NCBI RefSeq assembly: GCF_001424425.1
Contig: NZ_LMPT01000019.1
Location: 140,013 to 204,012, forward strand
Direction of reading: 5' to 3'
Origin: Acidovorax sp. Leaf191
GTDB taxonomy: Bacteria > Pseudomonadota > Gammaproteobacteria > Burkholderiales > Burkholderiaceae_C
DNA length: 64,000 nucleotides
Part shown: one piece after another, positions 1-9,442 of the stretch
Layout of the letters: every line of letters starts with the position of its first letter
How positions within the stretch are numbered: position 1 is the stretch's first letter
Notes under the pieces: generated by a model
What the model was told of the DNA's origin: nothing
Databases searched by the model: none
Seen by the model: only the letters and a program-made list of their open reading frames with translations
Program-made: the position numbers and the translations under genes

Positions 1-399
<399 letters not shown>

Positions 400-436
400 G
401 GGAATACCTTTTCGTTAAGAGATGTTTCGCATATTA

Positions 437-487
437 GGGTTTACCCAATAAAACCGGAACGAATAGGTTCTTATTTTCTTAGAACCT
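437..487 (-). promoter_or_regulatory. Probable metQ promoter/operator region
   Basis: Reading toward metQ there is a -10-like TAATAT with a weak TTCCGG about 17-18 bases upstream. Two inverted repeats lie here: GGGT-tt-ACCC (437-446) and AGGTTCT-N9-AGAACCT (465-471 with 481-487). The second is a perfect 7-base arm pair and could be an operator. No regulator is identified. Confidence 0.35.
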
Positions 488-593
488 GTGAGCATAAAGG
501 AGCCGCGCATGCACCGACCCGCACGCGCACTGCGCACTCGTTCGACCCAAGGATGTCGGTGTCGCCCCGGGCTGAGGCGAGCGCAACGGCTGC

Positions 594-1694
594 CTAAGCT
601 CTGAGCGCGACGTTGTTCAGCTTGTCCAGGCGCTCGGGCCAGGTGCCGCCTACCGTGGCGCCCTGCAGCAGGATGCGCGTCCAGGCTACCCAGGCGTCCC
701 ACTGCACGCGCTTGTCCCACGAATTGCCCCAGGCGCTGAAGAGCTGCAGCGCGCTCGCAGCGGCCACTCGCGCGTCGTCCTGCCGCCCGGCCGACAGGTA
801 CAACTGCGCCAGCACCATTTGCGGCTCCCCCACCCAGGGGTTGTGGCGCACGGCGCTTTCCAGCACGCCGGTGACCACGTCCAAGTCCACCAGCGGCTGG
901 TCCTGCTGGATCACCGACCAGTACAGCGACGCGGCCGCCGCCTCGTCCGCGGGCGCCAGGGGCTGGGTGCAGCGGGCGAACACGGGCGGCATCGGCAGCA
1001 GGCCCTGCAGACCCGGGTGCTGCAGTGCGAGCGCGAGGCCATTGATCTGCGAGACCATGCGCCCAGTGGGCCGCATCGGGCCGGGCCACAGCGACGCCGC
1101 CCAGTGCACGGCTTGCGGGCGGTGCTGCACCGCCGGAAAGCGCGAGAAGATGTCGTCCTGCCAGCTGAACCACTGCTCGATGGTGTCGGCCATGCTCACG
1201 ATGATGAACACCGCCACCTCGTAGGGCGTGAGCACGCGGTGCCCGCCGCCTTGGCTCGCGTTTTGCTCCAGCACCAGGCTACCGTCGCTCTCCAGCGCAC
1301 CCGCCAGCACCTTCTGCACGAACTGCGTGCGCGACTGCGTGCAGAACAGGTACACCAGGTGCTCGGCCGACTCACCCGCGATCTCGCGCACGCGGGCCCG
1401 CTCCTTGGCGGGGTCGAACTTCACCAGGTCCACGAAGGCATTGCCGTACACGCTGTGCAGCAGGCCCAGCAGCCGCACATCGCGCGGCTGCCGCCACACC
1501 GTGAGCGACCGCGCCACGCCGACCAGGTGATGCCGGAAGGTGCCCGCCTTGTGCCAGTCCTGGCCCACATTGCGCGCGAGCACGGTGGGCAGCACCGGAG
1601 CGAGATCGGGGTCGCGCGCCAGCCACTCGTCGTCCAGCAGAGGTTGCACGCGGCTGAACAGGTCGGCGTCCAGCGGTTGGAAAGGCAGGTTCAT
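594..1694 (-). CDS. DUF6817/HD-like domain protein with C-terminal helical repeats
   Basis: This is a 366-residue protein without a signal peptide. Residues about 45-185 carry an HD-like histidine/aspartate pattern (FRHHLVGVARSL, LLHSVYGNAFV, VSMADTIEQW) like the DUF6817 family. The C-terminal third (from about 260) looks like TPR-type helices (NPWVGEPQMVLAQLYLSAGR). The ATG at 1694 follows an AGGAGA sequence 8-12 bases upstream. The gene is isolated between metQ and the XRE regulator. A phosphohydrolase-like activity is possible from the HD resemblance, but no substrate can be named. Confidence 0.6.
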   Translation of the reverse strand: MNLPFQPLDADLFSRVQPLLDDEWLARDPDLAPVLPTVLARNVGQDWHKAGTFRHHLVGVARSLTVWRQPRDVRLLGLLHSVYGNAFVDLVKFDPAKERARVREIAGESAEHLVYLFCTQSRTQFVQKVLAGALESDGSLVLEQNASQGGGHRVLTPYEVAVFIIVSMADTIEQWFSWQDDIFSRFPAVQHRPQAVHWAASLWPGPMRPTGRMVSQINGLALALQHPGLQGLLPMPPVFARCTQPLAPADEAAAASLYWSVIQQDQPLVDLDVVTGVLESAVRHNPWVGEPQMVLAQLYLSAGRQDDARVAAASALQLFSAWGNSWDKRVQWDAWVAWTRILLQGATVGGTWPERLDKLNNVALRA

Positions 1695-1815
1695 GGCTTG
1701 GGTCTCCTGAAATTTTTATGGGGAATACAACGTGCACACAGTATCAGGCGTGGCGGCTTTGGAGCGGCCGCGGCCCCTGCATGCACGCGGGCAAGGCCCC
1801 TGGATCTGCCCATTC

Positions 1816-1873
1816 TTGCAAAGAAATGCCTGTACCGCTCTACTGTCAAGCGCGAGTAGCTATGAAATAAGGA
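1816..1873 (-). repeat. Dispersed intergenic hairpin repeat, copy 1
   Basis: On the minus strand this reads TTTCATAGCTACTCGCGCTT, then a spacer, then AGAGCGGTACAGGCATTTC. It matches four other intergenic copies in the window (near 25.0, 39.2, 45.3 and 60.6 kb). The core has inverted AGCGCTT/AAGCGGT-type arms able to form a hairpin. It lies in the 313-base gap between the DUF6817-like gene and the XRE regulator. Confidence 0.7.
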
Positions 1874-1966
1874 GCAATCATGCCCAACGCCTGACGCCGT
1901 GTGGATGGGGGGAAGCGACATGCCGCACGACCATTAAGGGCAGCGACACAGGCCGTGACGCACTGA

Positions 1967-1998
1967 TTTTCCATTTTAATGGACTAAATTTCCATTAA
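1967..1998 (+). promoter_or_regulatory. Probable operator of the XRE-cupin gene
   Basis: The AT-rich stretch just before the XRE start contains the inverted repeat CCATT-tt-AATGG and a third CCATT half-site, spaced like an autoregulatory operator. It stands out from the GC-rich surroundings. Binding by the downstream regulator is inferred from position. Confidence 0.45.
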
Positions 1999-2007
1999 AC
2001 TGCCACC

Positions 2008-2604
2008 ATGGACATCAACACCCGCATCGCCCAGCGCCTGCGCGATCTGCGCACCGCACGCGGCTATTCGCTGGAGACCCTGGCGGAACGCAGTGGCGTG
2101 AGCCGCTCGAACATCTCGCTGATCGAGCGCGGCCAGAGCAGCCCCACGGCTGCCGTGCTCGACAAGCTGGCCATCGGCCTGAGCGTGGCGCTGGCGTCGT
2201 TCTTTGAAGACAGCAGCGACAACGCCGCAGCTCCCTCGCCCCTGATCCGAGCTGCCGACCAGCCGCGGTGGCAGGACCCGGCATCGGGCTACGTGCGCCG
2301 CCGGCTCTCGCCGCCCGCGCCTTCGCCGCTGCAACTGGTGGAGGTGGTGTTCCCGCCCGGCCAGCGCGTGTCGCTCGATTCCGCGGTGCATGACGCCGAC
2401 ATCCACCAGCAGGTCTGGCTGATCGAAGGCCGCATGGACCTGACCGTGGGCGAGACCACCTGGGCGCTGGCCGCGGGCGACTGCCTGGCCATGCAGCTCA
2501 GCCAGCCCATCGTCTTCCACAACCCCGGCGCGCAGGCCGCGCGCTACGTGGTCGCCTTGACCACCCTCCCCCCTTCTGCCCCCACGGCCCGGAGAAAGCC
2601 ATGA
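2008..2604 (+). CDS. XRE-family regulator with C-terminal cupin domain
   Basis: This is a 198-residue transcription factor. Residues 5-62 form an XRE helix-turn-helix (LRDLRTARGYSLETLAERSG, SRSNISLIERGQSSPT). Residues about 105-190 form a cupin beta-barrel (VFPPGQRVSLD, VWLIEGRMDLTVG, AAGDCLAMQL) that would bind a small effector. The architecture is that of the SutR/PuuR type. The stop overlaps the ATG of the GNAT gene (ATGA), so the two are co-translated. An AT-rich palindrome directly upstream suggests autoregulation. The effector is unknown. Confidence 0.88.
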   Translation: MDINTRIAQRLRDLRTARGYSLETLAERSGVSRSNISLIERGQSSPTAAVLDKLAIGLSVALASFFEDSSDNAAAPSPLIRAADQPRWQDPASGYVRRRLSPPAPSPLQLVEVVFPPGQRVSLDSAVHDADIHQQVWLIEGRMDLTVGETTWALAAGDCLAMQLSQPIVFHNPGAQAARYVVALTTLPPSAPTARRKP

Positions 2605-3176
2605 CCGACACCACCCTGCCGCCCTCCCCCGACACCGCCACCGCCGCCGAGGCGCCCGGCATCACCATCCGCCGCCTGGGTGCCGACGAGGCCGCCGCCT
2701 GCACTGAGGCCTTGGCCGAGGTGCTGATCGACTGCGTGCAAGGCGGTGCGTCGGTCAGCTTCATGTGGCCCCTGCCGCACGACAAGGCCCTGGCCTTCTG
2801 GCGCGGCGTGGCCGATGGCGTGGCGCGCAACGAGCGCGTGCTGCTGGTGGCCGAGGATGCACAGGGGTGCATCGTGGGCACGGTGCAGCTCATCACCGCC
2901 ATGCCCGACAACCAGCCCCACCGCGCCGACGTGGCCAAGATGCTGGTCCACCGCCAGGCCCGCCGCCAGGGCGTGGCCCAGCGCCTGATGGCCGCCGTGG
3001 ACGAGGCCGCGCGCGATGCGGGCAAGGCGGTGCTGGTGCTCGACACGGTGACGGGCGGCGACGCCGAGCGCCTGTACGAGCGCGCCGGCTGGCAGCGGGT
3101 GGGCGTGGTGCCCGACTACGCCCTCATGCCCGATGGCGCGTTCTGCGGCACTACCTTCTTTTGCAAGCGGGTCTGA
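2601..3176 (+). CDS. GNAT-family N-acetyltransferase
   Basis: This is a 191-residue cytoplasmic acetyltransferase using acetyl-CoA. The acetyl-CoA pyrophosphate loop is visible as ARRQGVAQRLM (about 115-125), preceded by the beta-strand VAKMLVHR and followed by VLDTVTGGDAERLYERAGW, the usual end of the fold. The start overlaps the XRE-cupin stop by four bases, so the regulator probably controls it. The first 20 residues are Pro/Ala-rich linker. The acceptor substrate is unknown. Confidence 0.85.
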   Translation: MTDTTLPPSPDTATAAEAPGITIRRLGADEAAACTEALAEVLIDCVQGGASVSFMWPLPHDKALAFWRGVADGVARNERVLLVAEDAQGCIVGTVQLITAMPDNQPHRADVAKMLVHRQARRQGVAQRLMAAVDEAARDAGKAVLVLDTVTGGDAERLYERAGWQRVGVVPDYALMPDGAFCGTTFFCKRV

Positions 3177-3339
3177 GGGCCTCCGCCCCCGTGTCTACAC
3201 GGCCAACCTGGCGCAGCGCAGGCCGAAAGAATTCGCCGGTCCCCATGCGACGGCCCACCGGCCACGGGCTTGCAGGCAGTGCCCGCCGGCTGACCTTTGG
3301 CCTCCGCCACCCGTGGCTGCTCAGCCGCTGGTACGGCCT

Positions 3340-4671
3340 TCAAGTGATATAGCCCTCGCGCTGCATGATCTTCTTCACGGCCTGGGCGGCATCGTTCAAT
3401 GCGGCTTCGGCGGGTTGGCGCCCTGCGATCACGTCGTGGATGCTCTTGCCCAGCACATCGGTGTTGATCTCGTCCCACTGCGCAATGATGGGCCGCCAGT
3501 TGGGGTTGGCGTCGCCGATGCTGCGCGACAGCATCTGGAACTCCGGGTACTTCCTGCCCAGGCTCTCGTCCGCCAGGGTGGACATGCGGTGCGGCACGCC
3601 GCCCAGGTGGCACACCGCCTTGTCCTGGTTTTTCGCGGTGAGCCACTGCATCAGCAAGAACGCACTGTCGGCGTTCCTGGCGTTGGTGGGGATGGCGAGG
3701 CCCAGCCCCCCGGTCTGTGAGGCATACCTGCTGCCGCGCGGGTGCCTGGCAAACGCCACCTTGCCGTTGACCTTGGACAGCTTGGGGTCGCGCACCGCGC
3801 CGAAGATCAGGGTGGAGTCGAGGTACATGGCGGACTCGCCCTGCAGGAAGGCGTTGATCATCTCGCTCTGGCCGAAATTGAGCGCCCCTGCCGGGCCGGT
3901 GTCGATGATCTTCTTGAGCAACTGCGCCGCGCGCACGCCCGCCGCATCATTGAAGCGGGGCAGCCAGCTGTTCTCGAAGATGCCACCGTTGAGCGGGTTC
4001 AGGTGCAGCAGCCAGGCGTGCACGCACTGGTGCCCCTCTTTGCCCCGCGACGCGAGCGCTCCCATGCCCGCCTTGTCGTGGAGCACCGGCAGCATCTGTT
4101 CGAGCTCGAAGTACGACGTGGGCGCCTTGAGGTTGAGCTTGTCGAAGATGTCGCTGCGGTACGCCAGCACGGAGGTCTCGGCGCCATAGGGCAGTCCGTA
4201 CAGCTTGGCGGCACCGCCCGCCAGGTAGCCCTTCCAGCCACCCACCAGCCCGATGTTTTCCAGAAAGCTGGGAATGACGTCCGGCAGGTCGAAATCACCG
4301 AGTGCCAGCTGCGGGTTATTGAGAAAGGGCTCGATCTCGCGGATGAAGTTCTTCTTGACGTACTCGCCCTTCCACATCACGACGTACGAAATCAGGTCGT
4401 AGCCGCCCTGGCCCTTGGCCATCTCCACCAACTGCTTCTTCTTCATCTCCGCAATCGGCAGCTGCTCGAACTCCACCAGGATGCCGGTCTCCTGGGTGAA
4501 CTGCGGAAACAGCTTGATCGCAGCGTCGTAATGGTGGTGTTTGGGCAAGCACAGCACGACCTTCTGTCCACGGTAGCGCGCATAGATATCGGCGGCCCGC
4601 AAAGACGGTACAAAGGCTGCCGGGACGGCGGCGGCGCACGCCGACCGGATCAACAAGGCTCTTCGCTTCAT
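3340..4671 (-). CDS. Sugar ABC transporter substrate-binding protein (second copy of the operon)
   Basis: This is a 443-residue family-1 solute-binding protein with an N-terminal export signal (MKRRALLIRSACAAAVPAAF...LRA). It closely resembles the receptor encoded at 8057-9388, which has the same length; shared blocks include YGLPYGAETSVLAYR, AWLLHLNPL and a GGLGLAI stretch. It is the last gene of the sugar-acid operon, 40 bases after the chemoreceptor. The ATG at 4671 is chosen because GGGGGA lies just upstream and the signal peptide begins there. It may serve as an alternative receptor for the importer, or feed the chemotaxis system. The ligand is inferred to be a sugar or sugar acid. Confidence 0.85.
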   Translation of the reverse strand: MKRRALLIRSACAAAVPAAFVPSLRAADIYARYRGQKVVLCLPKHHHYDAAIKLFPQFTQETGILVEFEQLPIAEMKKKQLVEMAKGQGGYDLISYVVMWKGEYVKKNFIREIEPFLNNPQLALGDFDLPDVIPSFLENIGLVGGWKGYLAGGAAKLYGLPYGAETSVLAYRSDIFDKLNLKAPTSYFELEQMLPVLHDKAGMGALASRGKEGHQCVHAWLLHLNPLNGGIFENSWLPRFNDAAGVRAAQLLKKIIDTGPAGALNFGQSEMINAFLQGESAMYLDSTLIFGAVRDPKLSKVNGKVAFARHPRGSRYASQTGGLGLAIPTNARNADSAFLLMQWLTAKNQDKAVCHLGGVPHRMSTLADESLGRKYPEFQMLSRSIGDANPNWRPIIAQWDEINTDVLGKSIHDVIAGRQPAEAALNDAAQAVKKIMQREGYIT

Positions 4672-4711
4672 ACGGCATTCCCCCCATTTACCTGCTTGTC
4701 CATGAATCTGC

Positions 4712-6256
4712 TCACTCGATGTCCAGCACATAGACGCCGGACGAGACGAACGTGTCGCCCACCCGCTGCACATAGGCCTTCTTGACCATGACGCGCTGCG
4801 TGACGGGATTGAGGATGTGGTACGGCGCAGACCACCCGCTGTTGCGATCCCGGGCCAGATCGCGGGAGTTCTTGACGATGGGCACGCCGTTGAAGTCCTT
4901 CATGTCGATCAGCGTCTTGCCCACGTTGGCGGGGTTGGCGCCGTGGGCCAGGTTGCGGCCGCCGAAGTCGTACACCGTGATGTACAAATCCCGGTCCTTG
5001 AAATTGGTGCCGCGGGTGAACTCGGCGTAGGCCTTTTCCGGGCCCACCTGGTGGATGAGGGCCACGGCGCGCCGCACCTGCTCCTCGGCCTCGCGCGCCG
5101 ACCCGTTCAGCGTGAAGACGTTGACGGACTCGACCAGGCGGGCCGCCTGCAGGCGCAGCTGCTGCGAGGCGGCGGCCGTCTGCTCCACCAGCGCGGCGTT
5201 CTGCTGCGTGGCCTGGTCGATCATCTCGATGGACTGGATCACCTCGCCGACGTTCTGGCGCTGGGTGCGGCTCGACTGCGCGATCTCCGTCATGATGCTG
5301 GTGGCGCTGTGGATGGCCTGCGTCATGCCGCTCAGCTGCCTGGCCGCGGTGTGCACGAGGTTCGCACCGGTGGCGATGCGGTCGCTGCTGCCGGTCAGCA
5401 GCTCCTTGATCTCCTTGGCCGCATCAGCGCTGCGCTGGGCCAGCGACCGCACCTCGCTGGCCACCACGGCAAAGCCCCGGCCCTGCTCCCCCGCGCGGGC
5501 CGCCTCGACCGCCGCGTTGAGCGCCAGGATGTTGGTCTGGAACGCAATGCCGTCGATCAGCGAGATGATGTCCGCGGCACGCGCCGAGTCCGACGCGATC
5601 TGCTGCATCGTCTGCTGCACCGAGGCAAAGGCCCGGTTGCCGTGTTCGCCCGCCTGGGCCGTCTGCTGCGCAATCGTGTTGCCGGAGTCGGACTTGGCCC
5701 CCACGAGCGAGGCGCTGCTGGCCAGCGCGTCGATGGCGTCGGAGGTCTGCCGCAGCGACATAGCCTGGCGCTCGGTGCGCTCCGACAGGTCGGTGTTGGC
5801 CTGCGATATTTCGTCGCTGGCGATGGAGACCTCTTGAGCGCCCGCCCGCACCTTGGTGACCACCTTGGTCAGCGACTCCTGCATCTCGCGCATCGCCGTC
5901 ATGAGCGGCGAGAACTCGTCGGCCACCGGATCGTGGATCAGCGTGGTGAGGTTGCCCACCCGCACGTCGTCGGTGAACTTGCGCGCCAGCGCCACGCGCC
6001 GGCGCAGCACGCTGCCCACCCACCACGCCAAGGCCAGCAGACCGGCCACCACCAGCGCGACCGTGATGCCCAGCATCTGCTGCGCGGCCCCGACGCTGTC
6101 GGCGATGGCGCCGGCTTCGGCCGACGCCGCAGCCTTGCCGGCCACCGTACCGAGCCGGTCGGACACCTGCCATGCACCCAGCAGCACCAGCGCGGCGAGC
6201 GTGGTCGACAAGGCAAAAAGTTTCTGCGCAATGCTCAGCTTCTGCGTGATTCTCAT
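4712..6256 (-). CDS. Methyl-accepting chemotaxis protein with C-terminal single Cache domain
   Basis: This 514-residue chemoreceptor has an unusual layout. Two membrane segments (about 12-31 and 61-82) enclose only about 30 residues, so there is no periplasmic sensor domain. A HAMP-like region (83-135) follows, then the signalling coiled coil with the conserved tip [20 protein letters not shown], and then a Cache-type sensor at about 390-514 ([38 protein letters not shown]). The sensor therefore sits in the cytoplasm, after the signalling domain. It is embedded in the transporter operon between the permease and the extra receptor, which suggests taxis toward the imported compound or a metabolite of it. 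Confidence 0.9.
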   Translation of the reverse strand: MRITQKLSIAQKLFALSTTLAALVLLGAWQVSDRLGTVAGKAAASAEAGAIADSVGAAQQMLGITVALVVAGLLALAWWVGSVLRRRVALARKFTDDVRVGNLTTLIHDPVADEFSPLMTAMREMQESLTKVVTKVRAGAQEVSIASDEISQANTDLSERTERQAMSLRQTSDAIDALASSASLVGAKSDSGNTIAQQTAQAGEHGNRAFASVQQTMQQIASDSARAADIISLIDGIAFQTNILALNAAVEAARAGEQGRGFAVVASEVRSLAQRSADAAKEIKELLTGSSDRIATGANLVHTAARQLSGMTQAIHSATSIMTEIAQSSRTQRQNVGEVIQSIEMIDQATQQNAALVEQTAAASQQLRLQAARLVESVNVFTLNGSAREAEEQVRRAVALIHQVGPEKAYAEFTRGTNFKDRDLYITVYDFGGRNLAHGANPANVGKTLIDMKDFNGVPIVKNSRDLARDRNSGWSAPYHILNPVTQRVMVKKAYVQRVGDTFVSSGVYVLDIE

Positions 6257-6325
6257 AAGGTCTGTGCGGTGACTGGGGGAAAGGTTCGGCGTCAGGCAAG
6301 CGGAGCACGGCGATCCGGCGGGGCG

Positions 6326-7156
6326 TCAGCCCTTGACGGCGCCGGCCGTCAGCCCGGTGATGATCTGGCGGGCCGCGACGAAGGTGAAGATCAGCGGCGG
6401 AATGGCAATGAGGCTGCCCATGGCCATCACCCGACCCCAGTCCACTCCCATGTCGGTGATGAACAGCGATGCAGCCACGGGCAAGGTGCGGGTGTGGCGG
6501 TCGGTGAGCACCAGGGCGAGGATGAACTCGTTCCAGGCGATGCGGAAGGTGAAGATCGACGCCGCGGCCAGCCCCGGCGCCATCAGCGGCAGGAGCACCT
6601 TGGTGAACACCCGGATGGGGCCGCAGCCGTCGATGGCGGCGGCTTCTTCCAGCTCGACCGGCACCTGCAGCACGAAGCCGTACAGCAGCCAGATCGTGAA
6701 CGGCAGGTTGACCGCCACGTACAGCAGGACCAGGCCCCACAGGCTGTTGACCAGATGCCATTCGTTCCAGATGAGGAACACCGGAATCGCCATCACGGCC
6801 AGCGGCACCGTTCGGAGCAGCAGCGTGGTGTAGGCCAGCGCATGCCGCCCGGGAAAGCGAAAGCGCGCCAGGCCATACGCCGCCATGCAGCCCAGGACCA
6901 GCGTCACGGCAGTGGAGATCACGCCGACGAACAGGCTGTTGTAGAGGTAGCGGTCGAACTTGTCTTCCTGCAGCACGGCGCGGTAGTTCTCCAGCGTGGG
7001 CGTGAAGAGAAAATTCAGCGGCTCGGAGAAGATGTTGACCTGCTGGCGCAGGCTGGTGGCGAAGATGACCGCGATGGGCGCGATGCACAGCAGGGCCAGG
7101 CCCACCAGCATGGCGTAGTGCGCGGTGACGAGGACGGGAGAGCGTTTCATGGACAT
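6326..7156 (-). CDS. Carbohydrate ABC transporter permease, MalG type
   Basis: This is a 276-residue inner-membrane permease with about six membrane segments. The EAA loop that contacts the ATPase is clear (EEAAAIDGCGPIRVFTKVLLP, about 185-205). It pairs with the MalF-type permease encoded 12 bases upstream, and works with the 8.1-9.4 kb receptor and the 9.4-10.5 kb ATPase. A second ATG two codons in is an alternative start. The substrate is inferred from the adjacent sugar-acid enzymes. Confidence 0.92.
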   Translation of the reverse strand: MSMKRSPVLVTAHYAMLVGLALLCIAPIAVIFATSLRQQVNIFSEPLNFLFTPTLENYRAVLQEDKFDRYLYNSLFVGVISTAVTLVLGCMAAYGLARFRFPGRHALAYTTLLLRTVPLAVMAIPVFLIWNEWHLVNSLWGLVLLYVAVNLPFTIWLLYGFVLQVPVELEEAAAIDGCGPIRVFTKVLLPLMAPGLAAASIFTFRIAWNEFILALVLTDRHTRTLPVAASLFITDMGVDWGRVMAMGSLIAIPPLIFTFVAARQIITGLTAGAVKG

Positions 7157-7168
7157 GTCCGGCCTCGC

Positions 7169-8044
7169 TTACTTCTTGCCGTCCAGCGGGTTGGAAATGC
7201 GCAGCGCCGCAAACGACAGCCCGGCCACCACCACCAGCAGCAGCACGGAGATCGCCGCCGCCACACCGAGCTGTTGGCCCACGAAGGCGGTCTTGTAGAT
7301 GTGAAGCGCCAGGATCTCGGTCGAATCGCCGGGCCCGCCGAAGGTCAGCACATAGATGACTTCCAGCACGCGGAAGGCATCGACCAGCCGCATCATCAAG
7401 GTGATGGCGATGACGTGCGCGATCATGGGCAGCTTCACCAGGGTGGTCATCTGCCACCAGTTGGCGCCGTCGATGCGCGACGCTTCGATCACGGCGCCAT
7501 CCACGTTGGCCAGCGCCGCGACCATCATGATGAAAACGAACGGCGTCCACTGCCAGATGTCGGCAATCACGATCGCGGCGAACGCGAGTGTGGGGTCTGC
7601 CAGCCAGGTCAGGGGGGCGATCTTGAACAGGCCCAGCACGGCATTGATCAGGCCGAACTGCGCATCGAACATGTAGCGCCACGCCAGGCCCACCGCGATG
7701 GGCGCGATCATCATCGGCAGGATGAACAAGGTGCGGAAGATGGCCGTGCCGCGCACGGGCCGCTCCAGGGCCAGCGCCAGCGCGATGCCCAGCAGCATCT
7801 CGGCCGTGACGCAGACGCCGGCAAACAGCAGCGTCGTCCACAGCGACGACCACACCCGCGGGTTGGTGAAGGCCGCCACGAAGGCATCGAGGCCGACCCA
7901 GCGGGCTTCGCTCCACGGCGTGCCCATGCTCCAGTCGTACAGGCCCAGCTGAAAGGCCGAGAGGACCGGGTAGAGGCAGGCCGCGGCCATGATCAGCGCG
8001 GCCGGCCCCACATAGAGGAGAGGAACCCAGGAGGGGGTGCGCAT
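7169..8044 (-). CDS. Sugar ABC transporter permease, MalF/UgpA type
   Basis: This is a 291-residue inner-membrane permease with six predicted membrane segments. The EAA motif (EASRIDGANWWQMTTLVKLP, about 190-210) is intact. It starts 12 bases after the receptor gene stop and 12 bases before the MalG-type gene, within the same operon. It would form the heterodimeric channel with the MalG-type subunit. Confidence 0.92.
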   Translation of the reverse strand: MRTPSWVPLLYVGPAALIMAAACLYPVLSAFQLGLYDWSMGTPWSEARWVGLDAFVAAFTNPRVWSSLWTTLLFAGVCVTAEMLLGIALALALERPVRGTAIFRTLFILPMMIAPIAVGLAWRYMFDAQFGLINAVLGLFKIAPLTWLADPTLAFAAIVIADIWQWTPFVFIMMVAALANVDGAVIEASRIDGANWWQMTTLVKLPMIAHVIAITLMMRLVDAFRVLEVIYVLTFGGPGDSTEILALHIYKTAFVGQQLGVAAAISVLLLVVVAGLSFAALRISNPLDGKK

Positions 8045-8056
8045 GCCGTACGCTCC

Positions 8057-9388
8057 TCAGACCTTGTAGCCGGCTTCGCGCATGATCTGCGTGACCGGGG
8101 CCACCAGGTCGTTGAGCGCAGCCTCGGCGGTCTTCTTGCCGGTCAGCGCCTCCGAGATGCCCACCCCCAGGGCCTGCACGTTGATCTTGTCCCAGACGGG
8201 AATGATCGGGCGCCAGTCGGGGTTGGAGTACTTGAGGGCTTCCTTGAAGGTGATGAACTCGGGGTACTGCCGCACCAGGTCGGCGTCGGCCAGCGTCGAG
8301 TTGCGCGTGGGCGCACCGCCCGCCTTGGTCACGGCCTTGTCCTGCGCCTTGGAGGTAAGCCACTGCATGAGCAGAAAGCCTGCATCCGCGTTCTTGGCAT
8401 TCTTCGCAATGGCCAGGCCCAGGCCGCCCGACTGCGATGCCCGGCGGGTGCCCATCGGATGCAGCGCCCAGCTCACCTTGCCCACGATCTTGGACTTGGC
8501 CGGATCGTTCACCAGGCCCGCGATGGACGTGGAGTCGAGGTACATCGCGGCCTGCCCCTGCAGGAACGCGGTGTTGCTCTCGCCCTGTCCGTACCCTGGA
8601 ATGCCCGCCGGCCCGGTGGCGACCACCTCCTGCAGGAACTTGAGCGCCTCGACGCCCACCTTGTCGTTGAAGCGCACGCGCCACTGGTCGTCGAACACGC
8701 TGCCGCCCAGGGGGTTGAGGTGCAGCAGCCAGGCATGCACCGCCTGGTGGCCGGCCTGCCCGCGCGAGGCCAGCGCGCCGATGCCTTCCTTGTCCCTGAT
8801 GACCCTGAGCAGCTGGCCGAGATCGGCATAGGTCTCGGGGACCTTGAGGTTGTGCTTGGCAAAGATGTCCTTGCGGTAGGCCAGCACCGACGTCTCCGCG
8901 CCGTACGGCAGGCCGTAGAGCTTGGCGCCCGGCCCTGCCAGGTAGCCTTTGGGGCCGCCCACCAAGCCCAGGTTTTCCAGGTAGACGGGGATGATGTCCT
9001 TGATGTCGTAGGCGGGGTCTGCGAGCGCGGGGTTCTGCAAGAAGGGATCGAGCGGCCGGATCAGGTTCTTGGCGACGTATTCGCCCTTCCACATCACCAC
9101 ATAGCAGCCCAGGTCATAGTCGCCCTGCGGCTTGGCCATCTCCAGCAGCTGCTTTTCCTTCATGCGGCCCATGGCCAGGCGGTCGGTCTCGACCTTGATG
9201 CCGGTTTCCTTGGTGAACTCCGGCAGGATCTTCATCATGGCGTCGTAGTGCGGGTGCGACGGCACGCTGAACGTGACGGTCTGACCCGCATACTTGGAAT
9301 AGCGGCTCTGCGCACGGATGCCGCTGAAAGGCAGGCTGGCGCCGAACACGGTGGCACTGGCACGTTTGACGAAGTCGCGTCTTTGCAT
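8057..9388 (-). CDS. Sugar ABC transporter substrate-binding protein (first copy)
   Basis: This is a 443-residue family-1 extracellular solute-binding protein with a Tat-like signal (MQRRDFVKRASATVFGASLP). The core includes YGLPYGAETSVLAYRKDIF and SQSGGLGLAIAKNAKNAD. It lies directly upstream of the two permease genes and is the likely primary receptor of the importer. ATG 9388 is preceded by AGGAGA at good spacing, which rules out an upstream in-frame start six codons earlier. It is a paralogue of the receptor at 3340-4671. Confidence 0.92.
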   Translation of the reverse strand: MQRRDFVKRASATVFGASLPFSGIRAQSRYSKYAGQTVTFSVPSHPHYDAMMKILPEFTKETGIKVETDRLAMGRMKEKQLLEMAKPQGDYDLGCYVVMWKGEYVAKNLIRPLDPFLQNPALADPAYDIKDIIPVYLENLGLVGGPKGYLAGPGAKLYGLPYGAETSVLAYRKDIFAKHNLKVPETYADLGQLLRVIRDKEGIGALASRGQAGHQAVHAWLLHLNPLGGSVFDDQWRVRFNDKVGVEALKFLQEVVATGPAGIPGYGQGESNTAFLQGQAAMYLDSTSIAGLVNDPAKSKIVGKVSWALHPMGTRRASQSGGLGLAIAKNAKNADAGFLLMQWLTSKAQDKAVTKAGGAPTRNSTLADADLVRQYPEFITFKEALKYSNPDWRPIIPVWDKINVQALGVGISEALTGKKTAEAALNDLVAPVTQIMREAGYKV

Positions 9389-9442
9389 GGTTGTCTCCTG
9401 GGGCATAAGGGGTGGTGCGCGTCGAGATGGGGTGAAGCAGGT

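Noticed and set aside
5424..9092. A 1222-codon open frame on the minus strand
   Set aside because: It is the wrong frame of the same operon genes, whose proper frames carry the conserved motifs and starts.
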